Source: Bacteroidota bacterium (GTDB lineage Bacteria > Bacteroidota > Bacteroidia > Chitinophagales > Chitinophagaceae). From it: 64,000 nucleotides of DNA. The DNA is taken from contig JAEWKK010000004.1 of assembly GCA_023386045.1 (NCBI GenBank), forward strand, positions 62,001 to 126,000, in the 5' to 3' direction. Numbering within the stretch: the stretch's first letter is position 1; each line of letters begins with the position of its first letter. Under the pieces are notes generated by a model. It was not told where the DNA came from, searched no databases, and worked only from the letters and a program-made list of their open reading frames with translations. A program made the translations under genes and the position numbers. Below are positions 1 to 8,920 of the stretch, piece by piece.

Positions 1-50
1 TGATTCAATGGCTTTTGAAAAACGGGTATACTCAAACCAAATAAGGATTG

Positions 51-357
51 AACACAGATTACACAGATTGATAATCACAGATTACACAGATTAACGCGGA
101 TTGATTTTGTTGATTATAAAATAGTTGATTGGTCTCTTCTCAAATAATTTCCGATAAATTGATTAAAAGACAGAATCACAGATTACACAGATTACACAGA
201 TTTTTCTACGATGAAAAGACTTATCAACACCGGACCCTCTTAATTGCACAACCTTTATTAATCAGGAGCGCCATCAACGATTTGATGTTTAATCACAGCT
301 AATCTGTGAAATCTGTGTAATCTGTGATCCATGCTAATCTGTGTAATCTGTGATCCA
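51..357. repeat. Intergenic cluster of CACAGATTA-type short repeats
   Basis: The left 374 bases hold no convincing gene. Copies of the unit ATTACACAGATT occur in forward orientation at about 51-101 and 175-203. Reverse-complement copies (AATCTGTGTAATCTGTG) lie at about 301-354, so the two groups could pair as a large hairpin. The unit is imperfect and its copies are irregularly spaced. It lies directly 3' of the isocitrate dehydrogenase gene. No transposase is present. Degenerate intergenic repeats of this sort are common in Bacteroidota; any function is unknown. Confidence 0.8.
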
Positions 358-374
358 AAAAATCCGAGAAATCC

Positions 375-1826
375 CTATTGGCCCTGGGCAAGACTATAAG
401 CCTTCTTCCCATCCCACATATTCAGTAATTCAAGAGAGCAGATCTTGTAATCGGCGCTTAGACTTACATACAAACCAATTATGTCCTGCTGTGTTAATGG
501 CTGTTCATTCAGTGCTTCGAAACGAAGATTGTACTGGTTGACCAGGTTGGTATATTTGGAACCTGTTGGCCATACCTGTGTGCCCCTGTTGCTGATATTA
601 AGCAGTTTGAACTTGGTGCCTCCATGCAGCAGGCATTTTTCTGCAATAGCAGAAGGCTGGTCAGTGCTTTCAATGAACATATCAACACCAACGATTTTTT
701 CATTCTCTGCTTCCTTAGAAACCAGCATGGGGTTTCTTTCCAGGTGACAAACCGCAGGTGTTTCCGGATCATTGGCCACAAGTGGTTTGGTATTCACTTC
801 GGGTTGCTTTCCAAAGTTGCTGATTATGGCCTCGGCAAACTGGGTTGTGTTCAATGCAGGTTTGGACTTGTCGCCAAAATCACCAGTACGTTGACCCTGC
901 TCCAGTGTATATAATAAGGCGTTTTCAATAACAGCTGCATTTTCTGTAAAGCCCAGGTGCCTTAGCATGGCAAGTCCGCTTAACAATAAGGCAGTAGGAT
1001 TGGCAATGTTTTTCCCGGCGATGTCGGGTGCTGTTCCATGCACGGCTTCAAAAATGGAGATATGATCACCAATGTTGGCAGAAGGAGCGAAGCCCAATCC
1101 TCCAACAAGTCCGGCGCAAAGATCAGAAATGATATCGCCCTGCAGGTTGGTCATAACAATCACATCATATTGGTCAGGCCTGATCACCAGTTGCATGGCC
1201 AGGTCATCCACAATCTTGTCATCTGCTTTCAAGTCAGGATAATCTTTCGCTACTTCATAGAAACATTCCAGGAAAAGTCCATCAGTGAGCTTCATGATGT
1301 TGGCCTTGTGACCACAGGTAATTCTTCTGGCTCCTTTTTGTCTTGCCATCTCAAAAGCATAACGGATCACCTGCATGCTGCCTGGCCTGGTAATAAATCG
1401 GCGGCTCAGTGCCACATCATGTGTGAGCATGTGTTCAATACCTCCATAAGTGTCTTCAATATTCTCACGCACCATGGTGATGTCGATCACAATACCTGCC
1501 TTACTGAAAACAGTGTCCACACCATGCAGTGTTTGAAATGTTCTTTTGTTGGCATATGTGTTCCAGGTTTTGCGGGCAGTAACATTTACACTCTTTACAC
1601 CCTTACCCTTTGGTGTTTCCATTGGGCCTTTGAAGAGAATACCATATTCTTCAATGGTCTGCTGAGCCTCAGGTGTCATGCCATTTGAGAAACCTTTATC
1701 GAACACCCATTTACCCATTTCCACAAACTCATATTCAAGGTCAACCTTATTTGCTTCGAAAATTTTCAGTACCGCTTCCATGATTTCCGGACCGATACCA
1801 TCGCCTTTTGCAACCGCTATCTTCAT
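375..1826 (-). CDS. icd: NADP-dependent isocitrate dehydrogenase
   Basis: Oxidatively decarboxylates isocitrate to 2-oxoglutarate in the TCA cycle (cytosol). The 483-residue protein opens with GDGIGPEI (residues 8-15), the start of the isocitrate/isopropylmalate dehydrogenase fold. An NLQGDIISDLCAGLVGG segment near residue 230 supplies the metal-binding aspartates, and GTAPDIAGKNIANP near 265 is the coenzyme-binding loop. About 140 residues follow the core, which matches the longer Thermus-type enzymes rather than the roughly 416-residue E. coli form. The ATG at 1826 is the natural start because the family begins right at this beta strand. A good promoter element lies about 90 bases upstream, leaving a long leader that contains a hairpin. 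Transcribed alone, divergent from apaG. Confidence 0.95.
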   Translation of the reverse strand: MKIAVAKGDGIGPEIMEAVLKIFEANKVDLEYEFVEMGKWVFDKGFSNGMTPEAQQTIEEYGILFKGPMETPKGKGVKSVNVTARKTWNTYANKRTFQTLHGVDTVFSKAGIVIDITMVRENIEDTYGGIEHMLTHDVALSRRFITRPGSMQVIRYAFEMARQKGARRITCGHKANIMKLTDGLFLECFYEVAKDYPDLKADDKIVDDLAMQLVIRPDQYDVIVMTNLQGDIISDLCAGLVGGLGFAPSANIGDHISIFEAVHGTAPDIAGKNIANPTALLLSGLAMLRHLGFTENAAVIENALLYTLEQGQRTGDFGDKSKPALNTTQFAEAIISNFGKQPEVNTKPLVANDPETPAVCHLERNPMLVSKEAENEKIVGVDMFIESTDQPSAIAEKCLLHGGTKFKLLNISNRGTQVWPTGSKYTNLVNQYNLRFEALNEQPLTQQDIIGLYVSLSADYKICSLELLNMWDGKKAYSLAQGQ

Positions 1827-1860
1827 GTTAACTAATTTATTTTCAACCTTTCACAATCAG

Positions 1861-1880
1861 ATTGCAATTTATGTTGCAAT
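1861..1880. promoter_or_regulatory. Inverted repeat in the icd leader
   Basis: ATTGCAA and TTGCAAT are perfect 7-base arms separated by six bases. They lie between the icd promoter element (1917-1924) and its start codon (1826), so in RNA they would form a hairpin in the 5' leader; in DNA they could be an operator. No T-run follows, so it is not an obvious terminator. Role unknown. Confidence 0.4.
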
Positions 1881-1916
1881 GACTGGATGTTCAGGTCTGG
1901 TGAGGTTAATGTGCCG

Positions 1917-1924
1917 CAAAAATA
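1917..1924 (-). promoter_or_regulatory. Bacteroidota -7 promoter element for icd
   Basis: Reads TATTTTTG on the minus strand, an exact match to the Bacteroidota consensus TAnnTTTG. It implies transcription starting near 1912 and a leader of about 85 bases before icd. Assigned by consensus only; no clear -33 TTTG was seen. Confidence 0.5.
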
Positions 1925-2014
1925 ATTGATGTGGAAACTTTTACTCCAATTAATTCGTTTATAAATTGTGGCAGCAACTTTGTTTTATTCTATGCGTAAT
2001 CAAAATCGAATTGT

Positions 2015-2401
2015 ATGGTCAGCATGATATCGGAAGGAGTTAAGGTGAGCGTGGAAACTTTCTACCAGCAGGATTATTCAAATCCTTTACAGTCAGAATA
2101 TATGTTTGCTTATCGTATCACGATAGAAAACCATAATGGTTTCCCGGTGAAACTGCACAGTCGTCACTGGCACATCTTCGACAGTGATGGTTCTTACAGG
2201 GAAGTGGAAGGCGAAGGCGTAGTGGGCATGCAACCAGTGATCAGTGCCTCTGAGGATTACCAGTATGTCAGCGGATGTAACCTTCATACAGAGATCGGAA
2301 GAATGCATGGTATTTACCTGATGGAAAACCTGCATACCAAAGAATTGTTCGAAGTAAATATTCCGGCTTTTGATATGGTAACGCCGTTTAAATATAACTA
2401 G
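2015..2401 (+). CDS. apaG: ApaG family protein
   Basis: A 128-residue single-domain protein of the ApaG/DUF525 family, a small immunoglobulin-like beta sandwich. Family hallmarks are visible: a stretch resembling MFAYRITIENHNG (about 30-42), LHSRHWHIFDSDG (about 47-59), and the glycine-rich VEGEGVVGMQPVISASEDYQY region (about 63-83). In enterobacteria ApaG is linked to Co2+/Mg2+ tolerance, but its biochemical role is unsettled and this assignment is by family only. Length is typical. It stands alone, divergent from icd and convergent with gldB, with a repeat-rich gap behind it. Confidence 0.9.
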   Translation: MVSMISEGVKVSVETFYQQDYSNPLQSEYMFAYRITIENHNGFPVKLHSRHWHIFDSDGSYREVEGEGVVGMQPVISASEDYQYVSGCNLHTEIGRMHGIYLMENLHTKELFEVNIPAFDMVTPFKYN

Positions 2402-2402
2402 T

Positions 2403-2462
2403 GAATAGTGAATGGTGAGTGGTGAGTTATTGTGAATGGTGAATGGTGAGTGGTGAGTAGCT
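2403..2462. repeat. Degenerate GTGAATGGTGA tandem repeat
   Basis: About 60 bases immediately after the apaG stop consist of alternating units such as GTGAATGGTGA and GTGGTGAGT. They lie in the gap between the convergent apaG and gldB genes. Low-complexity intergenic repeat with no coding potential seen. Confidence 0.75.
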
Positions 2463-2569
2463 TTTGGTTGTTAATCGATCACTGAAAGTGGGTTTTCAAT
2501 TCTTTAAGGGATATGCAATGATAAAGAACCTTAAACTATTAAACTTTAAACCTTAAATTCTCATAACAC

Positions 2570-3652
2570 CTACTTCGGCTTGTACCTCGCTTCCTGGAAA
2601 ATTTTAACCGCTGGAGTAGCCAGGATTTGCTGAACAGTCATCCCTTCATTTTTTTCTTCAAATTTTTTGACGATCTGCCATCCGATCCACTGGCCAATAT
2701 TGCCTGGCGATTCTTCAGGCATATCCATAGTCCGCGGACTTTCTCCTATATAATTCTGTAATCGCTCCTGGTCAAGCGTATAGATGTCGGGCGTGTTCTG
2801 CAACACTGATCCCCAGATATTACCTTCATTTTTCCGGCACCATTCCAACTGATTCCTGGTATAGCCTGTTTTTACGCTGTCTGGCGCTTCAGGCAGGAAC
2901 TTATCCAGTAGCCACCATTGTTTGCCTTTTTCAATCATTAATTCAATGAGCCTGGCGTTATCTGTGGTATCAGGATAAATATCATCTACCACCGCTTTCA
3001 TTACGTTAGCAGTCATGTATTCCCTGTCAAACCTCCTTGAAATATAATCCGGGAAAACCTGTTGCACCTGTGGATCGCGGTAAGCTGAAAAATTCTTACC
3101 CGCATATTGCTGCAGGCCAATGGCCAGATATTGCGGTGTGTATACAATTCCTGGTGCATCAAAGGTTCCAATGAAAGTCATGATGTGCGGCACCTTGTAA
3201 GAAGGATAATAAAACTTCACATACTGAAAGGCTTCATCCAGTTCTTTTTTTAACCAGTTGAGGTTGGGATATTTTTCCCTGAGTGAATCATAGACAGGTC
3301 GATAGCCGGTGAGGATCTGTTTGAGAACCATCTGCGAAGTATCTCCGGTAACCTGGTTCAATCCCACTAACTGCTTTGTAAAAAAACCGGTGAACTGTGG
3401 ATAGCTTGCATATAGCTTTTCCAATCCCTCTAACAACTGGTTCGTATCAATGCTGAAAAACCCCTGTTCAAACCTGTCGATCTTTACATCCACTTTAATG
3501 TCAGATACATCCGGCCTGTTACCATTGTTGTTACAGGAAGAACTAAGAGAAATCATGAAAATGCATGCTAAAAAAGCAAAGGCATTGAATCTGTTTTCAA
3601 AACTCCTGTTATGATTTCTTTCTTTCCTTTCGGTGGAATAATTCGGTGACAT
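2570..3652 (-). CDS. gldB: Gliding motility lipoprotein GldB
   Basis: A 360-residue predicted lipoprotein. The N-terminus carries a hydrophobic stretch ending in ISLSSSC (cysteine at about residue 40), a plausible signal peptidase II site, so the mature protein would be membrane anchored. The body resembles GldB of Flavobacterium gliding machinery: a conserved middle with FIGTFDAPGIVYTP and YLAIGLQQYAGK (a DUF2268-like pattern) and a C-terminal PGNIGQWIGWQIV. GldB is required for gliding in Flavobacterium johnsoniae; its exact role is unknown. It sits divergently from nadE, and gldB close to nadE is a familiar Bacteroidota arrangement. The long, basic N-terminus before the hydrophobic core is unusual, so the start is not certain. 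Confidence 0.85.
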   Translation of the reverse strand: MSPNYSTERKERNHNRSFENRFNAFAFLACIFMISLSSSCNNNGNRPDVSDIKVDVKIDRFEQGFFSIDTNQLLEGLEKLYASYPQFTGFFTKQLVGLNQVTGDTSQMVLKQILTGYRPVYDSLREKYPNLNWLKKELDEAFQYVKFYYPSYKVPHIMTFIGTFDAPGIVYTPQYLAIGLQQYAGKNFSAYRDPQVQQVFPDYISRRFDREYMTANVMKAVVDDIYPDTTDNARLIELMIEKGKQWWLLDKFLPEAPDSVKTGYTRNQLEWCRKNEGNIWGSVLQNTPDIYTLDQERLQNYIGESPRTMDMPEESPGNIGQWIGWQIVKKFEEKNEGMTVQQILATPAVKIFQEARYKPK

Positions 3653-3718
3653 AGGCGAATAACGGCTTTATTCTTGATTTATTACTGAACTTTGCAGACG
3701 TCAGAATAATTAACGAAG

Positions 3719-5482
3719 ATGAAGATTTTTTTAGCGCAGCAAAATTATCACATTGGTAATTTTGAAGAGAACAGGAAGAAGATCATTGAAGGCATTGAAA
3801 TGGCCAAAAGTGCAGGTGCTGACCTGGCTCTTTTTTCAGAACTATGTATTTGCGGTTATCCTCCCAGGGACTTTCTTGAATTCAGTGATTTTATCAACCA
3901 GTGTTACGAAAGCATTGATCTCATAAAAGAATATGCAGATGATTTGGCTGTATTGATCGGAGCCCCGGCCCGTAATCCACGTAAAGAAGGAAAAGACCTT
4001 TTTAATGCTGCCTTCCTGCTTCATGAAAAACAGGTAAAAGCAGAAATTCATAAAACCTTGCTTCCTACCTATGATGTGTTTGATGAATACCGCTATTTTG
4101 AACCCGCCTTCGAATGGAAATGTATCAACCTTAAGGGGAAAAAACTGGCGGTTACCATTTGTGAGGATATTTGGAACCTGGGTGATAATCCCCTGTATCG
4201 CATTACACCTATGGAAAAGCTGATCACCGAAAAGCCCGATGTGATGCTTAATCTTTCAGCCTCTCCTTACAATTATGCTGCTGATATCGTTCGCCGAAGC
4301 ATCATTGAAGCACATACACTGAAATATGATCTTCCCATGTTGTATTGCAACACGGTAGGCTCACAAACCGAAATAGTTTTTGATGGCGGAAGTCTTGTGT
4401 ACGACAGGAATGGCAACATGGTAAAAGAACTTAAGTACTTCCAGGAGGATTATGCATTGGTTGATCTTGACGCCATCTCACAGAAAAAAGATTCTTCACA
4501 AGCAACTGTTGTGATTCCTTCCGGTGAAGGAGAATCTTCTAATCCTTCTACCATCACGCCAAAAGAAGCACGCAAATATTTTTATTCTGCAGCTGAAGTA
4601 GGCCTTGATTCTGATACCATTCATTATCTCACCGATGAAAAGAACATACAGGAAATTCATGATGCGCTAGTGCTTGGCATCAGTGATTATTTCAGGAAGA
4701 TGGGTTTCAAGAAAGCTACACTTGGGGCAAGCGGAGGTATTGACAGTGCCGTGGTACAGGCACTTGCTGTTGAAGCACTGGGAAAAGAAAATGTTCATGT
4801 GCTGCTGATGCCCTCGTCCTATTCTTCCGGTCATTCCGTAGCAGATGCAAAAGAACTGAGTGAAAACCTGGGCAACCGTTATGATCTTGTGCCGATCAAA
4901 GATGTCTATGATTCTTTTTTAAAAACCCTGCAGCCCATTTTTAAGGACCTTCCCTTCAGTGTGGCCGAAGAAAACATTCAAAGCCGTACCAGAGGAAATT
5001 TATTGATGGCTGTAGCTAACAAATTCGGATACATTTTGCTCAACACTTCCAATAAAAGTGAGCTGGCAACAGGCTATGGAACACTGTACGGAGATATGGC
5101 CGGTGGACTTGGAGTTTTAGGTGATGTATATAAAATGCAGGTCTATGCCCTAGCTAGATACGTCAACCGTGATAAGGAGATCATACCACAAAATATCATC
5201 AGCAAGGAACCTTCTGCAGAATTGCGTCCTAATCAAAAAGACAGCGATAGTTTGCCAGAATATCCCATTCTCGACCGTGTATTGTACCAGTACATTGAAT
5301 TAAGAAAGGGACCTAAAGAGATCATTGCCCAGGGTTTTGATAAGGCACTGGTGGATAGAATTCTCAGGCTTGTCAATACAAATGAATACAAGCGCAACCA
5401 GTTTTGTCCAATCATTCGTGTGAGTTCAAAAGCTTTTGGTGTAGGAAGACGCTTGCCAATTGTTGCCAAATATCTTTCCTGA
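3719..5482 (+). CDS. nadE: Glutamine-dependent NAD+ synthetase
   Basis: Makes NAD+ from deamido-NAD+, ATP and glutamine, the last step of NAD biosynthesis. The 587 residues form two domains. An N-terminal nitrilase-type amidase (about 1-265) has the Glu41, Lys112 and Cys148 triad (in LFSELCICGYPP, EIHKTLLP and TICEDIW). A C-terminal synthetase (about 300-587) has the ATP-pyrophosphatase motif ASGGIDSAV near residue 340. The ammonia is therefore generated in the same polypeptide. The ATG at 3719 fits the family start MKI-LAQ-N. Its stop codon abuts base for base the stop of the convergent lipoprotein gene that follows. Confidence 0.96.
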   Translation: MKIFLAQQNYHIGNFEENRKKIIEGIEMAKSAGADLALFSELCICGYPPRDFLEFSDFINQCYESIDLIKEYADDLAVLIGAPARNPRKEGKDLFNAAFLLHEKQVKAEIHKTLLPTYDVFDEYRYFEPAFEWKCINLKGKKLAVTICEDIWNLGDNPLYRITPMEKLITEKPDVMLNLSASPYNYAADIVRRSIIEAHTLKYDLPMLYCNTVGSQTEIVFDGGSLVYDRNGNMVKELKYFQEDYALVDLDAISQKKDSSQATVVIPSGEGESSNPSTITPKEARKYFYSAAEVGLDSDTIHYLTDEKNIQEIHDALVLGISDYFRKMGFKKATLGASGGIDSAVVQALAVEALGKENVHVLLMPSSYSSGHSVADAKELSENLGNRYDLVPIKDVYDSFLKTLQPIFKDLPFSVAEENIQSRTRGNLLMAVANKFGYILLNTSNKSELATGYGTLYGDMAGGLGVLGDVYKMQVYALARYVNRDKEIIPQNIISKEPSAELRPNQKDSDSLPEYPILDRVLYQYIELRKGPKEIIAQGFDKALVDRILRLVNTNEYKRNQFCPIIRVSSKAFGVGRRLPIVAKYLS

Positions 5483-5956
5483 TTAGTGTTTCAGGTCAAC
5501 AATCAAATCAACGGCAAGTGGTGGAGCACCAGGAAAAGCAATGGTTGTATCTTTTGATAAACTGAATTTGGTATCGGTCAGCGTCAGAATTTTAAATTTT
5601 CCTCCCAATCCAAACAGTCCTGTACCATTTACTTCGATCTCTGTATCATTATTTAAAAACTTCCAGGTGAAGCTGCTGGTTTGAGGCAGGGCCGGATCAC
5701 ATTTGGTAGGTCCTTCATCCGTGGTACCAGTTCCATCTGTTTTAAAAATGCCTGTATTATCCATCATGCAGGGTAGTAAAAGTCCGGTTGTTGCAAACGG
5801 AATATCGATCGTACCATTACGGTCCTGGTCAATTCCTCCATTATCATATTTCCATTCTGCTGAAGTAAGCAATTCTGCTTTGCCCGGGCTGTCATTGTCT
5901 TTTTTGCATGCAGTAAGCAGGAGAAGAATTACGAAGCCAGAATAGAAAAATTTCAT
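5483..5956 (-). CDS. Small lipocalin-like lipoprotein
   Basis: A predicted secreted lipoprotein of about 157 residues. The N-terminus has a lysine, a hydrophobic core and LLLLTAC followed by KKDND, a clear lipobox. The mature part shows the pattern of Bacteroidota lipocalin-like lipoproteins: an early LLTSAEWKYD stretch, then alternating short strands ending in a LTDTKFSLSKD segment. Four further cysteines could form disulphides. I chose the ATG at 5956 because it places the signal peptide directly at the N-terminus; an ATG six codons upstream (5974) is the alternative. It converges on nadE with zero intergenic bases. Function unknown. Confidence 0.75.
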   Translation of the reverse strand: MKFFYSGFVILLLLTACKKDNDSPGKAELLTSAEWKYDNGGIDQDRNGTIDIPFATTGLLLPCMMDNTGIFKTDGTGTTDEGPTKCDPALPQTSSFTWKFLNNDTEIEVNGTGLFGLGGKFKILTLTDTKFSLSKDTTIAFPGAPPLAVDLIVDLKH

Positions 5957-6107
5957 AAAGCAGCTTTTATCCATCTAATTTAGCTCAATCAACCAGAACC
6001 AGCAATTTGTATATTAGTAAAGACAGAATGATTTTTGTTCCAATTTTGCTTTTGCGGCAGAATCTTTGCTAAAGCACAGATTGATTTAAGAAACCTAAAC
6101 CCCCATT

Positions 6108-7109
6108 ATGGTCAAAACCGCTGAAGATATCAGGCAGCTCAATGAAAAGATCAGTTATTCAGGACGTTTTATTGAAAACCTCAGGCAGGAAGTAGGAAAG
6201 GTCATCGTTGGCCAGAGTTACATGCTCGACCGTTTGCTTATTGGTCTTCTGAGCAATGGACACGTACTTCTGGAAGGTGTTCCGGGACTGGCAAAAACGC
6301 TAACAATCAAATCCCTTTCACAGGCCATTCACGCGCAGTTCAGTCGGATCCAATTTACGCCTGACCTTTTACCCGCCGACGTGATAGGTACTTTGATCTA
6401 TAACCAGCAGCGAAATGAATTCGTGGTGCGCAAGGGACCCATCTTCGCCAATTTTATCCTGGCTGATGAGATCAACCGTGCGCCTGCCAAAGTGCAAAGT
6501 GCTTTACTTGAAGCCATGCAGGAAAGACAGGTAACCATTGGCGACACAACTTATAAACTGGATGAACCATTTCTGGTATTAGCTACTCAAAACCCACTGG
6601 AGCAGGAAGGAACCTATCCTCTTCCGGAGGCACAGGTGGACAGGTTTATCATGAAAGTGGTAGTTGGCTATCCTTCAAGAAATGAAGAGCAGTTGATCAT
6701 CCGGCAAAATGTTCAGGGGCTAACTGTTCCTCCGGTGAACCAGGTGGTTTCTACAAAAGAAATTATTGATGCCCGGCAGATGGTGAAAGATATTTACATG
6801 GATGAAAAAGTGGAGCAATACATTCTTGATATTGTTTTTGCAACACGCCGGCCTGCTGATTTTGGCCTGGATCAACTGACTCCGCTGATCTCTTATGGTT
6901 CATCACCAAGAGGAAGTATCAATCTTGCCATTGCTTCAAAAGCCCAGGCATTTTTAAATAAGAGAGGATATGTGATTCCTGAAGACATTCGATCTATTTG
7001 TAATGATGTTTTGAGACACAGGATCGGACTGACTTACGAAGCCGAAGCTGAAAACATCAATGTAACAGATGTGATAGAACAGGTTTTGCAAAAAATCGAT
7101 CTTCCTTAG
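6108..7109 (+). CDS. MoxR-family AAA+ ATPase
   Basis: A 333-residue AAA+ ATPase of the MoxR family, thought to act as a chaperone that matures or activates VWA-domain partners. The Walker A motif is GVPGLAKT (residues 57-64), Walker B ends in the Asp-Glu pair at 120-121 (FILADEINRAPAK), and sensor 1 lies in LATQNPLEQEGTYPLPEAQ. The C-terminal lid carries the SPRGSINLA motif typical of MoxR. It is the first gene of a run with DUF58, a BatD-like protein and BatA, the standard company of MoxR in Bacteroidota. The ATG at 6108 is preceded by an AT-rich region but no convincing ribosome-binding site, as usual here. Confidence 0.93.
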   Translation: MVKTAEDIRQLNEKISYSGRFIENLRQEVGKVIVGQSYMLDRLLIGLLSNGHVLLEGVPGLAKTLTIKSLSQAIHAQFSRIQFTPDLLPADVIGTLIYNQQRNEFVVRKGPIFANFILADEINRAPAKVQSALLEAMQERQVTIGDTTYKLDEPFLVLATQNPLEQEGTYPLPEAQVDRFIMKVVVGYPSRNEEQLIIRQNVQGLTVPPVNQVVSTKEIIDARQMVKDIYMDEKVEQYILDIVFATRRPADFGLDQLTPLISYGSSPRGSINLAIASKAQAFLNKRGYVIPEDIRSICNDVLRHRIGLTYEAEAENINVTDVIEQVLQKIDLP

Positions 7110-7118
7110 TATGTTCAA

Positions 7119-8051
7119 TTGAAACCAGGGAATTGCATCCTTCTAAATCATGTAACCGGTGAATTAAAAGACAAGCCATTGCTCACAACAAAGGAAATAC
7201 TGAAAAAAGTCCGCCTGCTGGAGATCAAAAGCAAGAAGTTGACCAGCGATCTTTTTACTGGCGAATACCACAGTGCCTTCAAGGGCAAGGGTATGTCGTT
7301 TAAGGAAGTGCGTGAATATGCTGCGGGTGATGACATCAGGTTTATCGACTGGAATGTATCGGCGAGGTTTGGCCATCCCTTTAGCAAGGTATTTGAAGAA
7401 GAAAGAGAGCTTACGGTAATGCTGCTGATAGATGTAAGCGCTTCCTCCCTTTTTGGAACAGTTTACGCTACCAAGAAAGATTTCATGACCGAGATCGCAG
7501 CCGTGCTTGCATTTTCGGCTGTGAATAATGGTGATAAGGTTGGAGTGATCTTTTACAGCGATAAAATTGAGAAATACATCCCACCGAAAAAATCCAAACA
7601 ACATGCCTTGTTTATTGTAAGAGAGCTGCTTTCATACGAACCCAAACAAAAAGGTACAAGACTGAGTTCCGCACTTCTATATTTTAACAGAACCACCAAG
7701 CAAAAAAGCATTGCCTTTGTTTTGAGTGATTTCATTGATGCCAACTATGGAGATGCACTGAGGGTATCTGCCAGCAAGCACGATGTGGTGGGCATCAAGA
7801 TCTATGATCGGATGGACAGGCAGTTGCCACAGGTAGGCATGTTAAGAATAGAAGATGCTGAAACCGGCAAACAAAAATGGGTGAATACGGAAAGTTCACT
7901 GGTAAGGTATGAATATGAAAAGGAGTTTTTCAGAATAACGGATTATTGCATCGACATCTTTAAAAAAGCAGGTGCTGACCTGCTTCATGTAAGAACAGAT
8001 GAAGACTATGTAAAAGTGCTTCAAAGATTTTTTATCAGCAGGAATAAATAA
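7119..8051 (+). CDS. DUF58 domain protein of the Bat operon
   Basis: About 290-310 residues of the DUF58 family, partners of MoxR ATPases with a VWA-like fold. The signature FTGEYHSAFKGKGMSF-EVREY-GDDIR-IDWNVSAR is present near residues 46-88, and LLIDVSASS (about 103) is a MIDAS-like metal site. No in-frame ATG exists upstream of the conserved core. The TTG at 7119 gives the longest product, but homologues normally begin where TTG at 7179 would place the start (just before TTKEILKKVR), so the start is uncertain and non-ATG either way. It follows moxR by 9 bases and overlaps the next gene by one base (TAATG), indicating translational coupling. Confidence 0.88.
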   Translation: MKPGNCILLNHVTGELKDKPLLTTKEILKKVRLLEIKSKKLTSDLFTGEYHSAFKGKGMSFKEVREYAAGDDIRFIDWNVSARFGHPFSKVFEEERELTVMLLIDVSASSLFGTVYATKKDFMTEIAAVLAFSAVNNGDKVGVIFYSDKIEKYIPPKKSKQHALFIVRELLSYEPKQKGTRLSSALLYFNRTTKQKSIAFVLSDFIDANYGDALRVSASKHDVVGIKIYDRMDRQLPQVGMLRIEDAETGKQKWVNTESSLVRYEYEKEFFRITDYCIDIFKKAGADLLHVRTDEDYVKVLQRFFISRNK

Positions 8052-8920
8052 TGAAGAACCGGATCCTTTCAGCCCTGGCTATAATTTTATTTCACGCGGC
8101 AGCAGCGCAGAAGTTTACTGCAACTGTTGACCGTAATGATATACTGATTGGTGAACAGTTCCGACTGCATTTGCAGGCCAACTTCCTAGGCAATGAGCCT
8201 CTCATGTGGAAGAGCATTGATACCATTCCACGATTTGAAATACTTTCTAAGTCTGAAGTGGATACAGTTAAGGTTGAGGAAGGCTTTGCGCTTTCGCAGG
8301 ATTTTCTTCTTACCAGTTGGGACTCCGGCAAATTGCAGATCCCATCTTTTATACTTTACCGTTGGCAAACCAAACCTATTCCCATCAACGTTGCTTATTC
8401 ACCTTCGCCATTTGATACAACACAACCCTATCACGAGATCAGGGATATCCTGGAAGTCAGGAAACCCATTGAGGAACAATGGTACTGGTACCTCATCCTG
8501 CTCCTGGTGATCGTTGTGCTCTTTCTTTTATTTTTTCCGAAGGGAAAGAAAAAAGACAAAACAGAATTTGTTCCGGATGAAGGAGCTTATAAAACTGCAT
8601 TAAAAAAACTCGAGAAGCTCAAAGCTGCTGATGCCAGTGATCCGAAACAATTGTATACAGAACTCATACTCGTTTTCAGGGAATACCTGAAGCGTCGCAA
8701 GAATATTCATTCTTTTTCCAAAACCACCGATGATCTTGGATTGCAACTGCAGAAGCTGAAAATGGATCGTGATCAGTACGGCGAGCTTTTGCAAACCATG
8801 CGACTGAGTGACCTGGTAAAATTCGCGAAGTTTCATCCATCAAGAGAGGAAGATCTGAAGTCGATTGAAACCATTAAAGAAAGTATTATGAACATAGAGA
8901 ACCTGCCACATGTTGTATAA
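8051..8920 (+). CDS. BatD-like membrane-anchored protein
   Basis: A 289-residue envelope protein with a cleavable-looking signal peptide (ILFHAAAAQ, about residues 10-20), a periplasmic beta-rich part of about 125 residues, one membrane segment (about 144-163, rich in L, V and I), and a basic cytoplasmic tail of about 120 residues that is mostly helical. This resembles the short BatD/DUF4381-type proteins lying between DUF58 and BatA in Bacteroidota operons. Its start overlaps the DUF58 stop (TAATG), and its last 11 bases overlap the batA start, so all three are likely co-translated. Biochemical role unknown; it probably links the VWA proteins to the periplasm. Confidence 0.75.
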   Translation: MKNRILSALAIILFHAAAAQKFTATVDRNDILIGEQFRLHLQANFLGNEPLMWKSIDTIPRFEILSKSEVDTVKVEEGFALSQDFLLTSWDSGKLQIPSFILYRWQTKPIPINVAYSPSPFDTTQPYHEIRDILEVRKPIEEQWYWYLILLLVIVVLFLLFFPKGKKKDKTEFVPDEGAYKTALKKLEKLKAADASDPKQLYTELILVFREYLKRRKNIHSFSKTTDDLGLQLQKLKMDRDQYGELLQTMRLSDLVKFAKFHPSREEDLKSIETIKESIMNIENLPHVV

